Shown here: positions 8,853 to 18,031 of the stretch, in pieces
Layout: each line of letters begins with the position of its first letter
Position numbering within the stretch: position 1 is the first letter of the stretch
Assembly: GCA_044237765.1 (NCBI GenBank)
Contig: JBIIEQ010000019.1
Span: 1 to 46,298, forward strand
Source of the DNA: UBA6136 sp044237765
Lineage (GTDB): Bacteria; Pseudomonadota; Gammaproteobacteria; Methylococcales; Methylococcaceae
DNA: 46,298 nt
Direction: 5' to 3'
Notes under the pieces: generated by a model
What the model was told of the DNA's origin: nothing
The model's database searches: none
The model's input: the letters and a program-made list of their open reading frames with translations, nothing else
Program-made: the position numbers and the translations under genes

Positions 8853-9500
8853 TCAGTTCTTCTCGTCATATGAAACGGCCCACTCATAGCTGAAAAAGAG
8901 GCTGGAGATCGAAAAAAACATCGCCAATACCATGAACAGACGGAAACTGTATAGAGGGTTCCAAAACGCTAGAAGAGTTGCAACGGTAAATCCGAAAACG
9001 GCGATCAACACCCTTCTTCTGATGCCGTGCAACAAGTTTTCGTTGTCCTGTCGTCGCTCCATTAGGCCATTACGAATCGCATAGCGAACCGATAGCCACA
9101 CCCCCAAATACATGACAATCATGTTCAGTCCAAAAAGCACCTCAACCAGCCAGTGATCGCGATGCTCGCCCAGCAACGTGGTGGAAAAACCCAACAGCGT
9201 GACTGCGAGCAGGTTGCCCATCTTGAGATAGAGGAAGCGGACGTCTACATGAGTCACATCGTCCAGTATCACATTGTCTCCAATCCACAGGGATCCCGCC
9301 ACAAAGAAGCTGATGAAAAATGCCGAGAACTTGGGCCACAGGTCACGAAGAATTTCAGGTAAATGATTGATGTCGATGCCTGGCGCTTCGATATCCTCGA
9401 TGACACTGAGCAGCATCAGCGTCATGACGACGGCGTAGACCCCTTCTGTTAATGCATTCAGCCGTTCCTTGCCGAGTTTTCTGTGCGTTTTATGCCTCAT
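8853..9500 (-). CDS. TMEM175 (DUF1211)-family potassium channel-like protein
   Basis: A 215-residue membrane protein with about six hydrophobic segments and a basic N-terminus. The first helix carries RLNALTEGVYAVVMTLMLL, matching the family signature of RxxxFSDGVFAI type, with conservative changes (T for S, E for D, Y for F). Bacterial TMEM175 proteins are K+-permeable channels built from six-helix subunits. The substitutions in the signature may change gating or selectivity. That is inference. The gene lies 64 bases behind the BBP2 porin gene and points the same way, so cotranscription is possible. Confidence 0.75.
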   Translation of the reverse strand: MRHKTHRKLGKERLNALTEGVYAVVMTLMLLSVIEDIEAPGIDINHLPEILRDLWPKFSAFFISFFVAGSLWIGDNVILDDVTHVDVRFLYLKMGNLLAVTLLGFSTTLLGEHRDHWLVEVLFGLNMIVMYLGVWLSVRYAIRNGLMERRQDNENLLHGIRRRVLIAVFGFTVATLLAFWNPLYSFRLFMVLAMFFSISSLFFSYEWAVSYDEKN

Positions 9501-9564
9501 GGTGGTTGCCTCTGGCCATGGTTAGTGTGAGTGGCTCAGCATTGGAGCGGGATGGGGGATTTTC

Positions 9565-10782
9565 TCAGAAAGGACTTCTGAGGGTGTTATTGATGGATTG
9601 GTAGCTTTTCGCGAAGGAGTTATCGTAAGACCACAGGACCGAGATAAAGATGAGATTCTGTCCTGCCATGTAGGGCGGCTCGGTCGGGATTTGTTTGGCG
9701 GCATTGAAAAAACCGGAGTTGGCTCCGTCGGTTGATGTGTCATGGCGAAATTCTGTTCTCACGGCAAGCGATGAATCCAGCAGGGACAACTGGTATTCCG
9801 TAGTGAGTGTCAATGCGCCAATGAATTGTTCCACGTTAGTTTGCATCCCATCTGGGTCCCAGAAAAATTCGGGTCGGAAGGCAACGCTCCACGGTCCCGA
9901 AATTTGCCAACGCGCCCAAAGTGCACTGCCCATCCAGAAGGCCTGTTGGCCGTTTGTGGCCTGTTGTTGGGTGCCGAAATTGTAGGCCCAGCCGATCATT
10001 AGATTGTCTGATTGCCACTGGAGCTCAGTATCGGAAAAGCCCAGCCAGTATTTTAGATCCGTCTGCTCCTGCTCGGGCCCGAAAAAAATGTTCTGTCGAA
10101 GCGTCCACCCCGGTGAAAACCTGTAGGCAAATTGAGCGGCATATTTCGGAAGACTGTTTACGAATTCAAGATAGTTGTAATCAGTGACCAGGAAAAACCT
10201 GACCGACATGTCCGAATCAATGATGTAGTGACCGCCCGCTCCGATCAAAAAATACGGCGAGTAGTCTGCGATCCAGGCGCGCGTGTAGTTCGGGTTGTTC
10301 TTTGCGTACATGGATTCGAACCCGATGAAGCTTTCCATCAGTCCTGCTGTCAGTGTCAGTCCTTCGATCGCCTGGTAGGAGACGTTGGCATGGCCAAAGT
10401 GTTTTATGGCATCTGACGCGGTTCGGCGTTTCCAGTTGGATTCTTGAGCGGAGGCATCGTTACCGGCCTGGATTCCGAACTGCATGCCCCAGGGAGAATC
10501 TTTCGAGATGGATTTCTCTACGTAGAGCATGCCCATGTTGGGGTCAAAATCGTTCAGTCGAGTGGTTGTCTGCTTGAATCGCCAGGGAGTGGCTTTGGGC
10601 CCGCCCAGATCGTTCGCATAGGACATGTCAAGATAGAGGTGGTATTCCCACAAATCCCTGTCTTCTTCCGCATTTGCTTCGTCTGACGGATTTGCCCGGC
10701 AGGGGCCGCTGCAGCCAATCATCCAGCAGAGAAACAGGGCTGTGGTGCCGACGGGGAACTGCTTTCCCGTGCGCCCAGTCAT
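9565..10782 (-). CDS. Outer-membrane porin, BBP2 (OmpL-like) family
   Basis: With ATG 10782 the product has 405 residues, starting with a signal peptide (basic TGRTGKQF, then GTTALFLCWMIGC). The rest is a beta barrel with strands rich in aromatic residues. The segment FIGFESMYAKNNPNYTRAW is typical of the putative beta-barrel porin-2 family, and the protein ends in Phe (LRSPF). ATG 10857 is rejected because it would overlap the DUF2959 gene and add 25 residues ahead of the signal. The Cys near residue 23 could act in a lipobox, but the fit is poor. These porins are thought to admit small solutes. The substrate is unknown here. Confidence 0.7.
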   Translation of the reverse strand: MTGRTGKQFPVGTTALFLCWMIGCSGPCRANPSDEANAEEDRDLWEYHLYLDMSYANDLGGPKATPWRFKQTTTRLNDFDPNMGMLYVEKSISKDSPWGMQFGIQAGNDASAQESNWKRRTASDAIKHFGHANVSYQAIEGLTLTAGLMESFIGFESMYAKNNPNYTRAWIADYSPYFLIGAGGHYIIDSDMSVRFFLVTDYNYLEFVNSLPKYAAQFAYRFSPGWTLRQNIFFGPEQEQTDLKYWLGFSDTELQWQSDNLMIGWAYNFGTQQQATNGQQAFWMGSALWARWQISGPWSVAFRPEFFWDPDGMQTNVEQFIGALTLTTEYQLSLLDSSLAVRTEFRHDTSTDGANSGFFNAAKQIPTEPPYMAGQNLIFISVLWSYDNSFAKSYQSINNTLRSPF

Positions 10783-10816
10783 GCATGCACTCACCGATTC
10801 GCACGGCACGGCATGG

Positions 10817-11512
10817 TCATGGGCGGCTGGGTGGCAGGGCTTTGGGCGTAGGGCCATTGAGTGATTCGACGAACACGTTGGCGCGGCTGATGGAACGTTC
10901 CATGGCGCCGATCAGCCCGGAGACGCCCGTAGTCATGGCGCGAAGCTCGTGCTCCAGAGAGGCAATCGCATTGGCATTGAGGTTGTGTTTCAGGTAGAGC
11001 ACCTGGTCATGAAAAACGCTGAGCACCGGATCGATCTTGTGTTCCGCTCGGCGCATCGCCGTGATCAGGTGGCCATAGTGCTGCTGGGTTTGCTTGAGCT
11101 TCTGGCGGCTGCTGCTGCGCAGGGAACGATTAGTGTACTGGTCGAGTTCGGTTTCCCACTCGCTGAACAGGGCCAATGCGACATCTTCGACGGCATCGAT
11201 GCGGTCTTTCACCGCGAGTGCCTTGGAGTGGCTATAGTCGTATTCGCTTTTGAGCTGGCGATAGACATCCTCAAGGTCCCCCCCTTCGAAACGGGTCAGC
11301 TGGCTGAATCTTTCCAGGGCCGTCTGGAACTGGGTTTTTGCCTCTTCCAGGCCGTCGCGGGCATGTTCGACCCGCGTCACCAGGATGTCGCGCTTGTGAT
11401 GGCCGGCGGATTCCACTGCCTTGAAATAGAGCTTCTTGCATTTGGAAAGGAGGTACCGGCCCAGCGCTTCGAAAAGGGCCTCGACAGAAAGTGGGTTGGC
11501 CTGTTTGCTCAT
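10817..11512 (-). CDS. DUF2959 family protein
   Basis: A 231-residue, nearly all-helical protein. HHKRDILVTRVEHARDGLEEA, GGDLEDVY, RIDAVEDVA and VLYLKHNLNANAIASLE are the conserved blocks of DUF2959 as I know the family. Relatives usually carry a lipoprotein signal just before the HKRDI block. Here that region is replaced by a polar helix (VEALFEALGRYLLSKCKKL), although one Cys sits close to the expected position. The protein therefore appears cytoplasmic, or its start is wrong. ATG 11512 is chosen. ATG 11533 and TTG 11542 are alternatives, and none has a clear Shine-Dalgarno sequence. The family function is not known to me. Confidence 0.75.
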   Translation of the reverse strand: MSKQANPLSVEALFEALGRYLLSKCKKLYFKAVESAGHHKRDILVTRVEHARDGLEEAKTQFQTALERFSQLTRFEGGDLEDVYRQLKSEYDYSHSKALAVKDRIDAVEDVALALFSEWETELDQYTNRSLRSSSRQKLKQTQQHYGHLITAMRRAEHKIDPVLSVFHDQVLYLKHNLNANAIASLEHELRAMTTGVSGLIGAMERSISRANVFVESLNGPTPKALPPSRP

Positions 11513-11836
11513 TTTCAAGTGAAGTGCATGCATTGGTGACAAGGCGATATTGTAATCGCAACGGACTGGGGCCTATCGCAAAGCAATAACGCTTCGGGGT
11601 GGGGCGGGCCGCGAGAGCTGGCTGGGTTCGTTGGGGATGCCAGGGTTCGACGGGAACAAAACCGTCATTTCGAGCACTAAAAACCAAGTAAAACAGTCAA
11701 CAAAATGGTTCCCAGAAGAGTGTTCAACGAGTAGAATTCTGCGCGATTAGAGCGATCGTCGATTGCGCCAGCCGTCCGTTTGGTTGCGGAAAGCGCGCCG
11801 TTTAACGACCTGACACAGGGTCATAGAGAGCATCAC

Positions 11837-12313
11837 ATGTCAGAACAAGAGTGGAATATCGAGGGGGTCAGGGAGATTGTCCAAGGGCTCAAGGACAAGC
11901 CGGGCGCTTTACTGCCGATACTGCATGCGATTCAGGACGGCCTCGGTTACGTGCCGCCCGAGAGTGTTCCCCTGATCGCCAGCGAGTTGAATCTTTCCCG
12001 CGCGGAGGTCCATGGCGTGATCAGTTTCTATCACTATTTCCGGGAAACCCCGCCGGGACGCAACACGATCTATGTATGCCGGGCGGAAGCCTGCCAAGCC
12101 ATGGGGTCTGATGCGCTGGAGGCTCATGCCAAGCAGCGTCTTGGCATCGATTACCACGAAAATACGAGTGACGGTCAGTTCAGCCTGGAGCCGGTTTATT
12201 GTCTCGGCAACTGCGCCTGCTCACCCTCCATCATGGTGGGCAAGGAAGTTCACGGTCGGGTGTCTCCCGAACGATTTGATGAAATCATTGAAGCGACAAA
12301 GGCGAAGCCATGA
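11837..12313 (+). CDS. fdsG: NAD-dependent formate dehydrogenase, gamma subunit
   Basis: A 158-residue protein of the NuoE (24-kDa) type. It carries one [2Fe-2S] cluster on four cysteines arranged C-x4-C (Cys81, Cys86) and C-x3-C (Cys122, Cys126), in CRAEAC and CLGNCAC. In the soluble FdsGBA enzyme it passes electrons between FdsB and the rest of the complex in the cytoplasm. ATG 11837 is chosen because GAGAG lies six bases upstream. A frame opening at 11780 would add a non-conserved leader. It overlaps fdsB by four bases (ATGA), so the two are translationally coupled. About 300 bases upstream hold no gene and presumably the operon promoter, but no clear -35/-10 pair was found there. Confidence 0.93.
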   Translation: MSEQEWNIEGVREIVQGLKDKPGALLPILHAIQDGLGYVPPESVPLIASELNLSRAEVHGVISFYHYFRETPPGRNTIYVCRAEACQAMGSDALEAHAKQRLGIDYHENTSDGQFSLEPVYCLGNCACSPSIMVGKEVHGRVSPERFDEIIEATKAKP

Positions 12314-13860
12314 TCAAGGTTTACGTACCGCGCGATTCAAGCGCACTCGGGCTCGGCGCCGAACAGGTGGCCGAGGCTCTCCAGGCCGAAGCCAGCCATC
12401 GCCAGGCCGACATCCAGTTAGTACGCAATGGTTCACGTGGCCTTTATTGGCTGGAGCCCATGGTGGAGGTCGAAACCCCCGCTGGTCGCGTCGCTTACGG
12501 TCCGGTCCGGCCATCGGATGTAGCGTCCCTATTCGATGCGGGTTTCCTCGAGGGTAAACCCCATGCGCTGAGCCAGGGCCTCACTGCCGAGATTCCCTAT
12601 CTCAAGAACCAGGAGCGGCTCACCTTCGCAAGGGTCGGGATCACTGACCCGGTCAGCCTGGAAGACTATGTGGCACACGAAGGTTATCGGGGGCTGCGGC
12701 GTGCCCTGACCCTGGAGCCTTCAATCATCGTTGACGAGGTCACGGAGTCCGGACTGCGCGGTCGCGGCGGTGCGGCATTTCCCACCGGCATCAAATGGCG
12801 CACCGTGCTAAACACCCCCTCCGAGCAAAAATACATCGTCTGCAATGCCGATGAAGGCGATTCCGGGACTTTTTCCGATCGCATGGTGATGGAGTGCGAC
12901 CCCTTTGTATTGATCGAAGGCATGACGATCGCCGGGTTGGCGGTTGGCGCCACTCAGGGTTATATCTATCTCCGTTGCGAATACCCCCATGCCAATGTTG
13001 CGCTGAATGAGGCCATTGCGGCGGCCGAGCAGGGTGGCTACCTGGGTGACAATCTGCTCGGTACGGGCAAATCATTCCGGCTCGAAGTCCGGCTGGGCGC
13101 TGGGGCCTATGTCTGTGGGGAGGAAACCTCGTTGCTGGAAAGTCTCGAGGGCAAGCGTGGTCTGGTACGCTACAAGCCGCCGCTGCCCGCGATCGAGGGC
13201 TTGTTCGGCAAGCCCACGGTCATCAACAATGTCATTTCCCTGGCCTCGGTCCCGATTATTCTCGACAAGGGCGGCGCGTTCTACCGCGATTTCGGTATGG
13301 GCCGCTCACGAGGCACGCTGCCTATTCAGCTCGCCGGTAACCTGAAACATCCCGGGCTGGTCGAGAAAGCCTTCGGCGTGACCCTGCGCGAGATTCTTTA
13401 CGACTTTGGCGGGGGTTCGGCCAGCGGTCGGCCCATTCGCGCCGTTCAGGTCGGTGGCCCGCTCGGAGCCTACCTGCCGGAATCCCAGTTTGATACCCCG
13501 CTGGACTATGAGGCCTTTGCCGCCCTCTGGGCCGTGTTGGGACATGGCGGTGTCGTCGCATTCGATGACACCATCGACATGTCGAAAATGGCCCGCTACG
13601 GCATGGAGTTCTGCGCCGTGGAATCCTGCGGCAAGTGCACGCCTTGCCGGATTGGTTCGACCCGCGGCGTCGAGGTGATCGACAAGATTCGGGCCGGCGA
13701 GGACCGCGACCGAAATGTGGCCTTGCTGCGTGACCTCAGCGACACTATGCTCGCAGGTTCTCTCTGCGCGCTGGGTGGCATGACGCCCTACCCGGTGCTG
13801 AGTGCGCTGAATCATTTTCCGGAAGATTTTGGAGTATTGGCCGCCGAAAAGGTGGCTTGA
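12310..13860 (+). CDS. fdsB: NAD-dependent formate dehydrogenase, beta subunit (NADH-binding)
   Basis: A 516-residue NuoF-type flavoprotein. The first 100 or so residues form an extra thioredoxin-like domain typical of FdsB. The FMN/NADH site is shown by RGRGGAAFPTG (about 150-160) and NADEGDSGTF. The N3-type [4Fe-4S] cluster is ligated by Cys440, Cys443, Cys446 (ESCGKCTPC) and Cys486. It reduces NAD+ with electrons coming from the molybdenum subunit. It overlaps fdsG by four bases and is followed by a 107-base gap containing a hairpin before fdsA. All expected cofactor residues are present. Confidence 0.94.
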   Translation: MIKVYVPRDSSALGLGAEQVAEALQAEASHRQADIQLVRNGSRGLYWLEPMVEVETPAGRVAYGPVRPSDVASLFDAGFLEGKPHALSQGLTAEIPYLKNQERLTFARVGITDPVSLEDYVAHEGYRGLRRALTLEPSIIVDEVTESGLRGRGGAAFPTGIKWRTVLNTPSEQKYIVCNADEGDSGTFSDRMVMECDPFVLIEGMTIAGLAVGATQGYIYLRCEYPHANVALNEAIAAAEQGGYLGDNLLGTGKSFRLEVRLGAGAYVCGEETSLLESLEGKRGLVRYKPPLPAIEGLFGKPTVINNVISLASVPIILDKGGAFYRDFGMGRSRGTLPIQLAGNLKHPGLVEKAFGVTLREILYDFGGGSASGRPIRAVQVGGPLGAYLPESQFDTPLDYEAFAALWAVLGHGGVVAFDDTIDMSKMARYGMEFCAVESCGKCTPCRIGSTRGVEVIDKIRAGEDRDRNVALLRDLSDTMLAGSLCALGGMTPYPVLSALNHFPEDFGVLAAEKVA

Positions 13861-13901
13861 ACAACAGGGAAACGCCCAACGGATAGGGAGCAGGAACCGG
13901 T

Positions 13902-13936
13902 TCGCGCGGAACTGCCATAACAGAAAACCCGCGCGA
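13902..13936 (+). other. Intercistronic hairpin between fdsB and fdsA
   Basis: TCGCGCGG (13902-13909) pairs perfectly with CCGCGCGA (13929-13936), and CTG/CAG can extend pairing inside the loop. No T-run follows, so it is not a classic terminator. It lies 20 bases before the fdsA ribosome-binding site and might set mRNA stability or processing between the operon halves. Confidence 0.45.
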
Positions 13937-13967
13937 GTTGAGCATTCTGAAACTCAGGAGGCAAATC

Positions 13968-16814
13968 ATGGCTGTACGAGATTGCGATTCTGGAACGCCG
14001 GCGAGCGATTCCTCTAAACAGGTCACGCTGGAGATCGACGGATTCCGTATGACCGTTCCGGAAGGGACTTCCGTGATGCGGGCGGCGGCGAGCGTGGGGA
14101 TTCAGATTCCCAAGCTCTGTGCCACCGACAGCCTGGAGCCGTTTGGGTCCTGCCGACTCTGTCTGGTTCAGATCGAGGGTGGCCGCGGCTTGCCGGCTTC
14201 CTGCACGACGCCCGTCGCCGAAGGCATGAAGGTCTGCACCCAGAACGACCGTCTGGCCGATGTCAGGCGCGGGGTAATGGAGCTATACATTTCCGACCAT
14301 CCACTGGATTGCCTGACCTGTTCCGCCAATGGCAACTGCGAGTTGCAGGATATGGCCGGTTCGGTGGGTCTTCGCGAAGTACGTTATGGCTATGAGGGTG
14401 AGAATCACCTGAAGGCCGAGAAGGACACCAGCAACCCCTATTTCCAGTTCGATCCCTCCAAGTGCATTGTCTGCTCCCGTTGCGTCAGGGCCTGCGAGGA
14501 AGTGCAGGGCACCTTTGCCCTGACCATTGACGGTCGTGGATTTGATTCCAAGGTTTCTCCCGGTCAGAACCAGGATTTCATGGACTCCGAGTGCGTGTCA
14601 TGCGGGGCTTGTGTTCAGGCATGCCCGACCGCCACGCTGATGGAGAAATCTGTCATCGACAAGGGGCAGCCCGAACACAGCGTGATCACCACCTGCGCCT
14701 ATTGCGGTGTGGGTTGCTCGTTCAAGGCCGAGATGAAAGGCGCGGAAGTTGTTCGCATGGTGCCCAACAAGAATGGTCATGCGAACCACGGTCATTCCTG
14801 TGTCAAGGGGCGCTTTGCCTTTGGTTATGCGACCCACAAGGACCGCATCACCAAACCGATGATTCGTCAGCGGATCACCGATCCATGGAAAGAAGTGTCG
14901 TGGGAAGAGGCCATCTCTTACGCGGCCTCGGAATTCAAGCGCATTCAGGCGAAATATGGTCGCGACTCCGTCGGTGGCCTGACCTCCAGCCGGTGCACCA
15001 ACGAGGAGGCTTACCTCGTCCAGAAACTGGTTCGGGCAGCATTCGGCAATAACAACGTCGACACCTGTGCCCGTGTCTGTCATTCACCGACGGGTTATGG
15101 CCTGAAGCAAACCCTCGGCGAGTCAGCCGGAACGCAGACCTTTGATTCCATTCGGGAATCGGATGTGATCCTGGTCATCGGTGCCAACCCGACCGATGGG
15201 CATCCCGTGTTCGGCTCAGCCATGAAGCGCCGCATTCGCGAGGGCGCTCGTCTGATCGTGGCGGATCCGCGTGATATCGATCTGGTCCGGTCACCCCATG
15301 TTCAGGCGGATTACCATCTGAAGCTCCTTCCGGGCACCAATGTTGCGCTGGTCAATTCCCTGGCCCATGTTGTGGTCACCGAGGGTCTGGCCAACGAGGC
15401 CTTTGCGCTGGAACGGTGTGAGCCGGAATCCTTCGACAAGTGGAAGACCTTCGTCAGCCAGGAGCACAATTCCCCGGAGGCTATGGAGGAGACGACCGGA
15501 GTCCCCGCTACTCTGGTGCGCGAGGCAGCGCGACTGTTTGCCACGGGCGGTAATGCCGCCATCTACTACGGTCTGGGCGTGACCGAGCACAGTCAGGGAT
15601 CCACCACCGTCATTGGTATTGCCAATCTGGCCATGGCGACCGGCAACGTCGGCCGTGAAGGCGTAGGCGTCAACCCCTTGCGCGGACAGAACAATGTTCA
15701 GGGCTCCTGTGACATGGGTTCCTTCCCGCATGAGCTGCCAGGCTATCGTCATGTGTCCGATTCCACCACACGTCGTGTGTTCGAGTCGGTCTGGGGTGTC
15801 ACGCTGGAATCCGAACCCGGTCTGCGTATTCCCAACATGTTTGGCGCAGCGCTGGATGGCAGTTTCAAGGGCCTGTACTGCGAAGGCGAGGACATCGCCC
15901 AGTCCGATCCAGACACCCAGCATGTGCATGCCGCCCTGCGCGCCATGGAATGCGTGGTGGTTCAGGATCTGTTCCTGAACGAAACCGCGAAGTTCGCCCA
16001 TGTATTCCTTCCCGGTGCCTCGTTCCTGGAAAAGAGCGGTACCTTCACCAACGCTGAGCGCCGGATTTCACCGGTGCGCCGGGTCATGCCGCCGTTGGCC
16101 GGCTATGAGGATTGGGAAGTCACGCAGCTGCTGTCCAATGCGCTGGGCTACCCGATGAATTACAGCCATGCGTCAGAAATTATGGACGAAATCGCCAGTC
16201 TGGTGCCGACTTTTACCGGGGTGAGCTTTGCCAAGCTGGATGAACTGGGTAGCGTTCAATGGCCCTGCAATGAAAAGGCCCCAAACGGAACGCCGACCAT
16301 GCATGTCGGTGCGTTTGTTCGGGGCAAGGGTCGCTTCATGCTGACCGAGTACGTGGCCACGCCGGAGCGGACCAGCGGCAAGTTCCCACTCATTCTCACC
16401 ACGGGCCGCATCCTCTCCCAGTACAACGTCGGCGCCCAGACGCGTCGCACGGCCAACTCCATCTGGCATTCCGAGGATCGACTCGAACTTCACCCGCATG
16501 ACGCCGAAAATCGAGGCATCAATGATGGCGACTGGGTCGGCATCAAGAGTCGTGCTGGTGAGACGGTTTTGCGGGCAACTGTGACCGAGCGGATCCAGCC
16601 GGGAGTGGTCTATACGACCTTCCATTTCCCGGAATCCGGCGCCAACGTCATCACCACGGACAACTCCGATTGGGCGACCAACTGCCCCGAGTACAAGGTG
16701 ACGGCGGTCCAGGTCACCAAGGTGACCGGCCCGTCTGAGTGGCAGCGTAGCTATCGCGAATTCAGCGAAGAGCAGCAGGGCCTCTTGGAGCAGCGGACGG
16801 CTACGGTCGACTGA
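13968..16814 (+). CDS. fdsA: NAD-dependent formate dehydrogenase, alpha (Mo/W catalytic) subunit
   Basis: A 948-residue catalytic subunit oxidising formate to CO2 at a bis-MGD molybdenum or tungsten centre. In order it has a [2Fe-2S] domain (KLC, GSCRLC, SC near residues 50-80), a His-Cys3 [4Fe-4S] site (His111, Cys115, Cys118, Cys124), two ferredoxin-type clusters (CIVCSRCVRAC and CVSCGACVQAC), a [4Fe-4S] cluster next to the cofactor (Cys243, Cys246, Cys250 in CAYCGVGC), and the bis-MGD domains. The active-site pair is Cys371-His372 (RVCHSPT), encoded by an ordinary TGT, so it is not a selenoprotein. ATG 13968 is set by AGGAGG at 13956-13961, six bases upstream. An open frame from 13938 has no such signal. 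fdhD and fdsD follow. Confidence 0.95.
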   Translation: MAVRDCDSGTPASDSSKQVTLEIDGFRMTVPEGTSVMRAAASVGIQIPKLCATDSLEPFGSCRLCLVQIEGGRGLPASCTTPVAEGMKVCTQNDRLADVRRGVMELYISDHPLDCLTCSANGNCELQDMAGSVGLREVRYGYEGENHLKAEKDTSNPYFQFDPSKCIVCSRCVRACEEVQGTFALTIDGRGFDSKVSPGQNQDFMDSECVSCGACVQACPTATLMEKSVIDKGQPEHSVITTCAYCGVGCSFKAEMKGAEVVRMVPNKNGHANHGHSCVKGRFAFGYATHKDRITKPMIRQRITDPWKEVSWEEAISYAASEFKRIQAKYGRDSVGGLTSSRCTNEEAYLVQKLVRAAFGNNNVDTCARVCHSPTGYGLKQTLGESAGTQTFDSIRESDVILVIGANPTDGHPVFGSAMKRRIREGARLIVADPRDIDLVRSPHVQADYHLKLLPGTNVALVNSLAHVVVTEGLANEAFALERCEPESFDKWKTFVSQEHNSPEAMEETTGVPATLVREAARLFATGGNAAIYYGLGVTEHSQGSTTVIGIANLAMATGNVGREGVGVNPLRGQNNVQGSCDMGSFPHELPGYRHVSDSTTRRVFESVWGVTLESEPGLRIPNMFGAALDGSFKGLYCEGEDIAQSDPDTQHVHAALRAMECVVVQDLFLNETAKFAHVFLPGASFLEKSGTFTNAERRISPVRRVMPPLAGYEDWEVTQLLSNALGYPMNYSHASEIMDEIASLVPTFTGVSFAKLDELGSVQWPCNEKAPNGTPTMHVGAFVRGKGRFMLTEYVATPERTSGKFPLILTTGRILSQYNVGAQTRRTANSIWHSEDRLELHPHDAENRGINDGDWVGIKSRAGETVLRATVTERIQPGVVYTTFHFPESGANVITTDNSDWATNCPEYKVTAVQVTKVTGPSEWQRSYREFSEEQQGLLEQRTATVD

Positions 16815-16824
16815 TCGACGCGGC

Positions 16825-17661
16825 ATGGAAGAACTCGCCCCCGAACTTGGGTGGCCCAGCTACCGGGTTCGCCCGGTTCAGCGGTGGCGAGGAGACTCGG
16901 TCGAAGAGCTAGATGACTGCGTTGCCGAAGAAGCGCCCATCGCGCTGATGTACAACGGCGAGCCGCATGTCGTCATGCTGGCCACGCCGCTGGATCTTGA
17001 AGATTTCGCGCTCGGTTTCACCCTGACCGAAAACATAGTCATGGATGCGTCCGAGGTCGAGTCCATCCGCACCTATGAGCGTTCTGAAGGCATCGAGGTG
17101 AGGCTCAAGATCCCTGAAGCCCGTTGTGATTCCGCGGCGGAAAAGGGTCGAAACATGACAGGGCGGACGGGTTGTGGGTTGTGCGGTGCGCGGACGCTCA
17201 AGCAAGCGGTCAGGTGTCCGCCGCCCGTCACGTCCAGGGTGCAAGTCCCCGTGGCCGAATTGATCGCGGCACTGCGAAATCTCCGTGAGCGGCAGCGACT
17301 CAACGGGTTGACCGGGGCCGTGCATGCCGCCGCCTGGGTGGTGCCGGGTGAGGAGACTCTGCAGGTGAGAGAGGATGTGGGCCGCCATAATGCGCTCGAC
17401 AAACTGATTGGCGGCTTGGCCCGTCAGAAAACTGATTTCAGGACAGGTTTCGTCGTGGTGACCAGTCGGGCCAGTTTCGAGATGGTCCAGAAATGTGCGA
17501 CCGTGGGAATCGGCTTCATGGCCGCCATTTCCGCCCCCACGGGGCTCGCGATAAAATTGGCCGAGGACTCCGGTCTTACCCTGCTGGGCTTTGCCCGCAA
17601 TGAGGATCATGTGGTTTACACGCACCCGCACCGCTTGCTCCACGCGAACCCCGGCCCTTGA
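16825..17661 (+). CDS. fdhD: Formate dehydrogenase sulfurtransferase FdhD/FdsC
   Basis: A 278-residue cytoplasmic maturation factor that moves sulfur to the bis-MGD cofactor before its insertion into FdsA. The conserved GCGLCG motif with the working cysteine pair lies near residue 117. Other family features are EAPIALMYNGEP and EDVGRHNALDK. It starts 10 bases after fdsA, matching the known fdsGBACD order in which fdsC is an FdhD homologue. The gene is full length and without visible damage. Confidence 0.93.
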   Translation: MEELAPELGWPSYRVRPVQRWRGDSVEELDDCVAEEAPIALMYNGEPHVVMLATPLDLEDFALGFTLTENIVMDASEVESIRTYERSEGIEVRLKIPEARCDSAAEKGRNMTGRTGCGLCGARTLKQAVRCPPPVTSRVQVPVAELIAALRNLRERQRLNGLTGAVHAAAWVVPGEETLQVREDVGRHNALDKLIGGLARQKTDFRTGFVVVTSRASFEMVQKCATVGIGFMAAISAPTGLAIKLAEDSGLTLLGFARNEDHVVYTHPHRLLHANPGP

Positions 17662-17718
17662 ACCGCCTTGTATCATTGACCGCCGTTGACCTCGGCCCAA
17701 GCCTGAACGCTTTCTATT

Positions 17719-17964
17719 ATGGACATCGAAAATCTCGTCAAAATGGCCAATAACATTGGTCAATTCTTCAGCGCCGAGCCCGACATCAATATGGCTACCG
17801 ATGGTGTCGCTGATCACCTGAAGCGTTTCTGGGAGTTGCGCATGCGACTGGCCATCATCAAGCATTACCAGTCGGGTGGCGCGGGCTTGAGCGATATCAG
17901 CAAGGCCGCCGTCGCCATACTCGCCGCCGAGCAGGAAAAACTGGTCAACGCCGGTAACGGCTGA
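17719..17964 (+). CDS. fdsD: Formate dehydrogenase delta subunit
   Basis: An 81-residue protein with NLVKMANNIGQFF at the start and the HLKRFWELRMR block typical of FdsD. The subunit is small, is needed for active enzyme in related operons, and probably helps assembly or stability. It lies 57 bases behind fdhD in the same direction, completing fdsGBACD. It lacks metal-binding motifs and membrane segments. Confidence 0.9.
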   Translation: MDIENLVKMANNIGQFFSAEPDINMATDGVADHLKRFWELRMRLAIIKHYQSGGAGLSDISKAAVAILAAEQEKLVNAGNG

Positions 17965-18031
17965 TCCATCGCCACGCCGCCCTCATCTGATCACGGCCAG
18001 TGCCTTCAACTCACCTGGATTGGAGGGTATT

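Noticed and set aside
11543..11836. Sigma-54 or clear sigma-70 promoter upstream of fdsG
   Set aside because: No GG-N10-GC element in the correct context and no well-spaced -35/-10 pair could be supported by eye.
13968..16814. Selenocysteine formate dehydrogenase
   Set aside because: The active-site codon at 15078-15080 is TGT (Cys), with no in-frame TGA and no need for a SECIS element.
16909..17865. A 318-codon open frame antisense to fdhD and fdsD
   Set aside because: It spans two recognised genes on the other strand and shows no motif.
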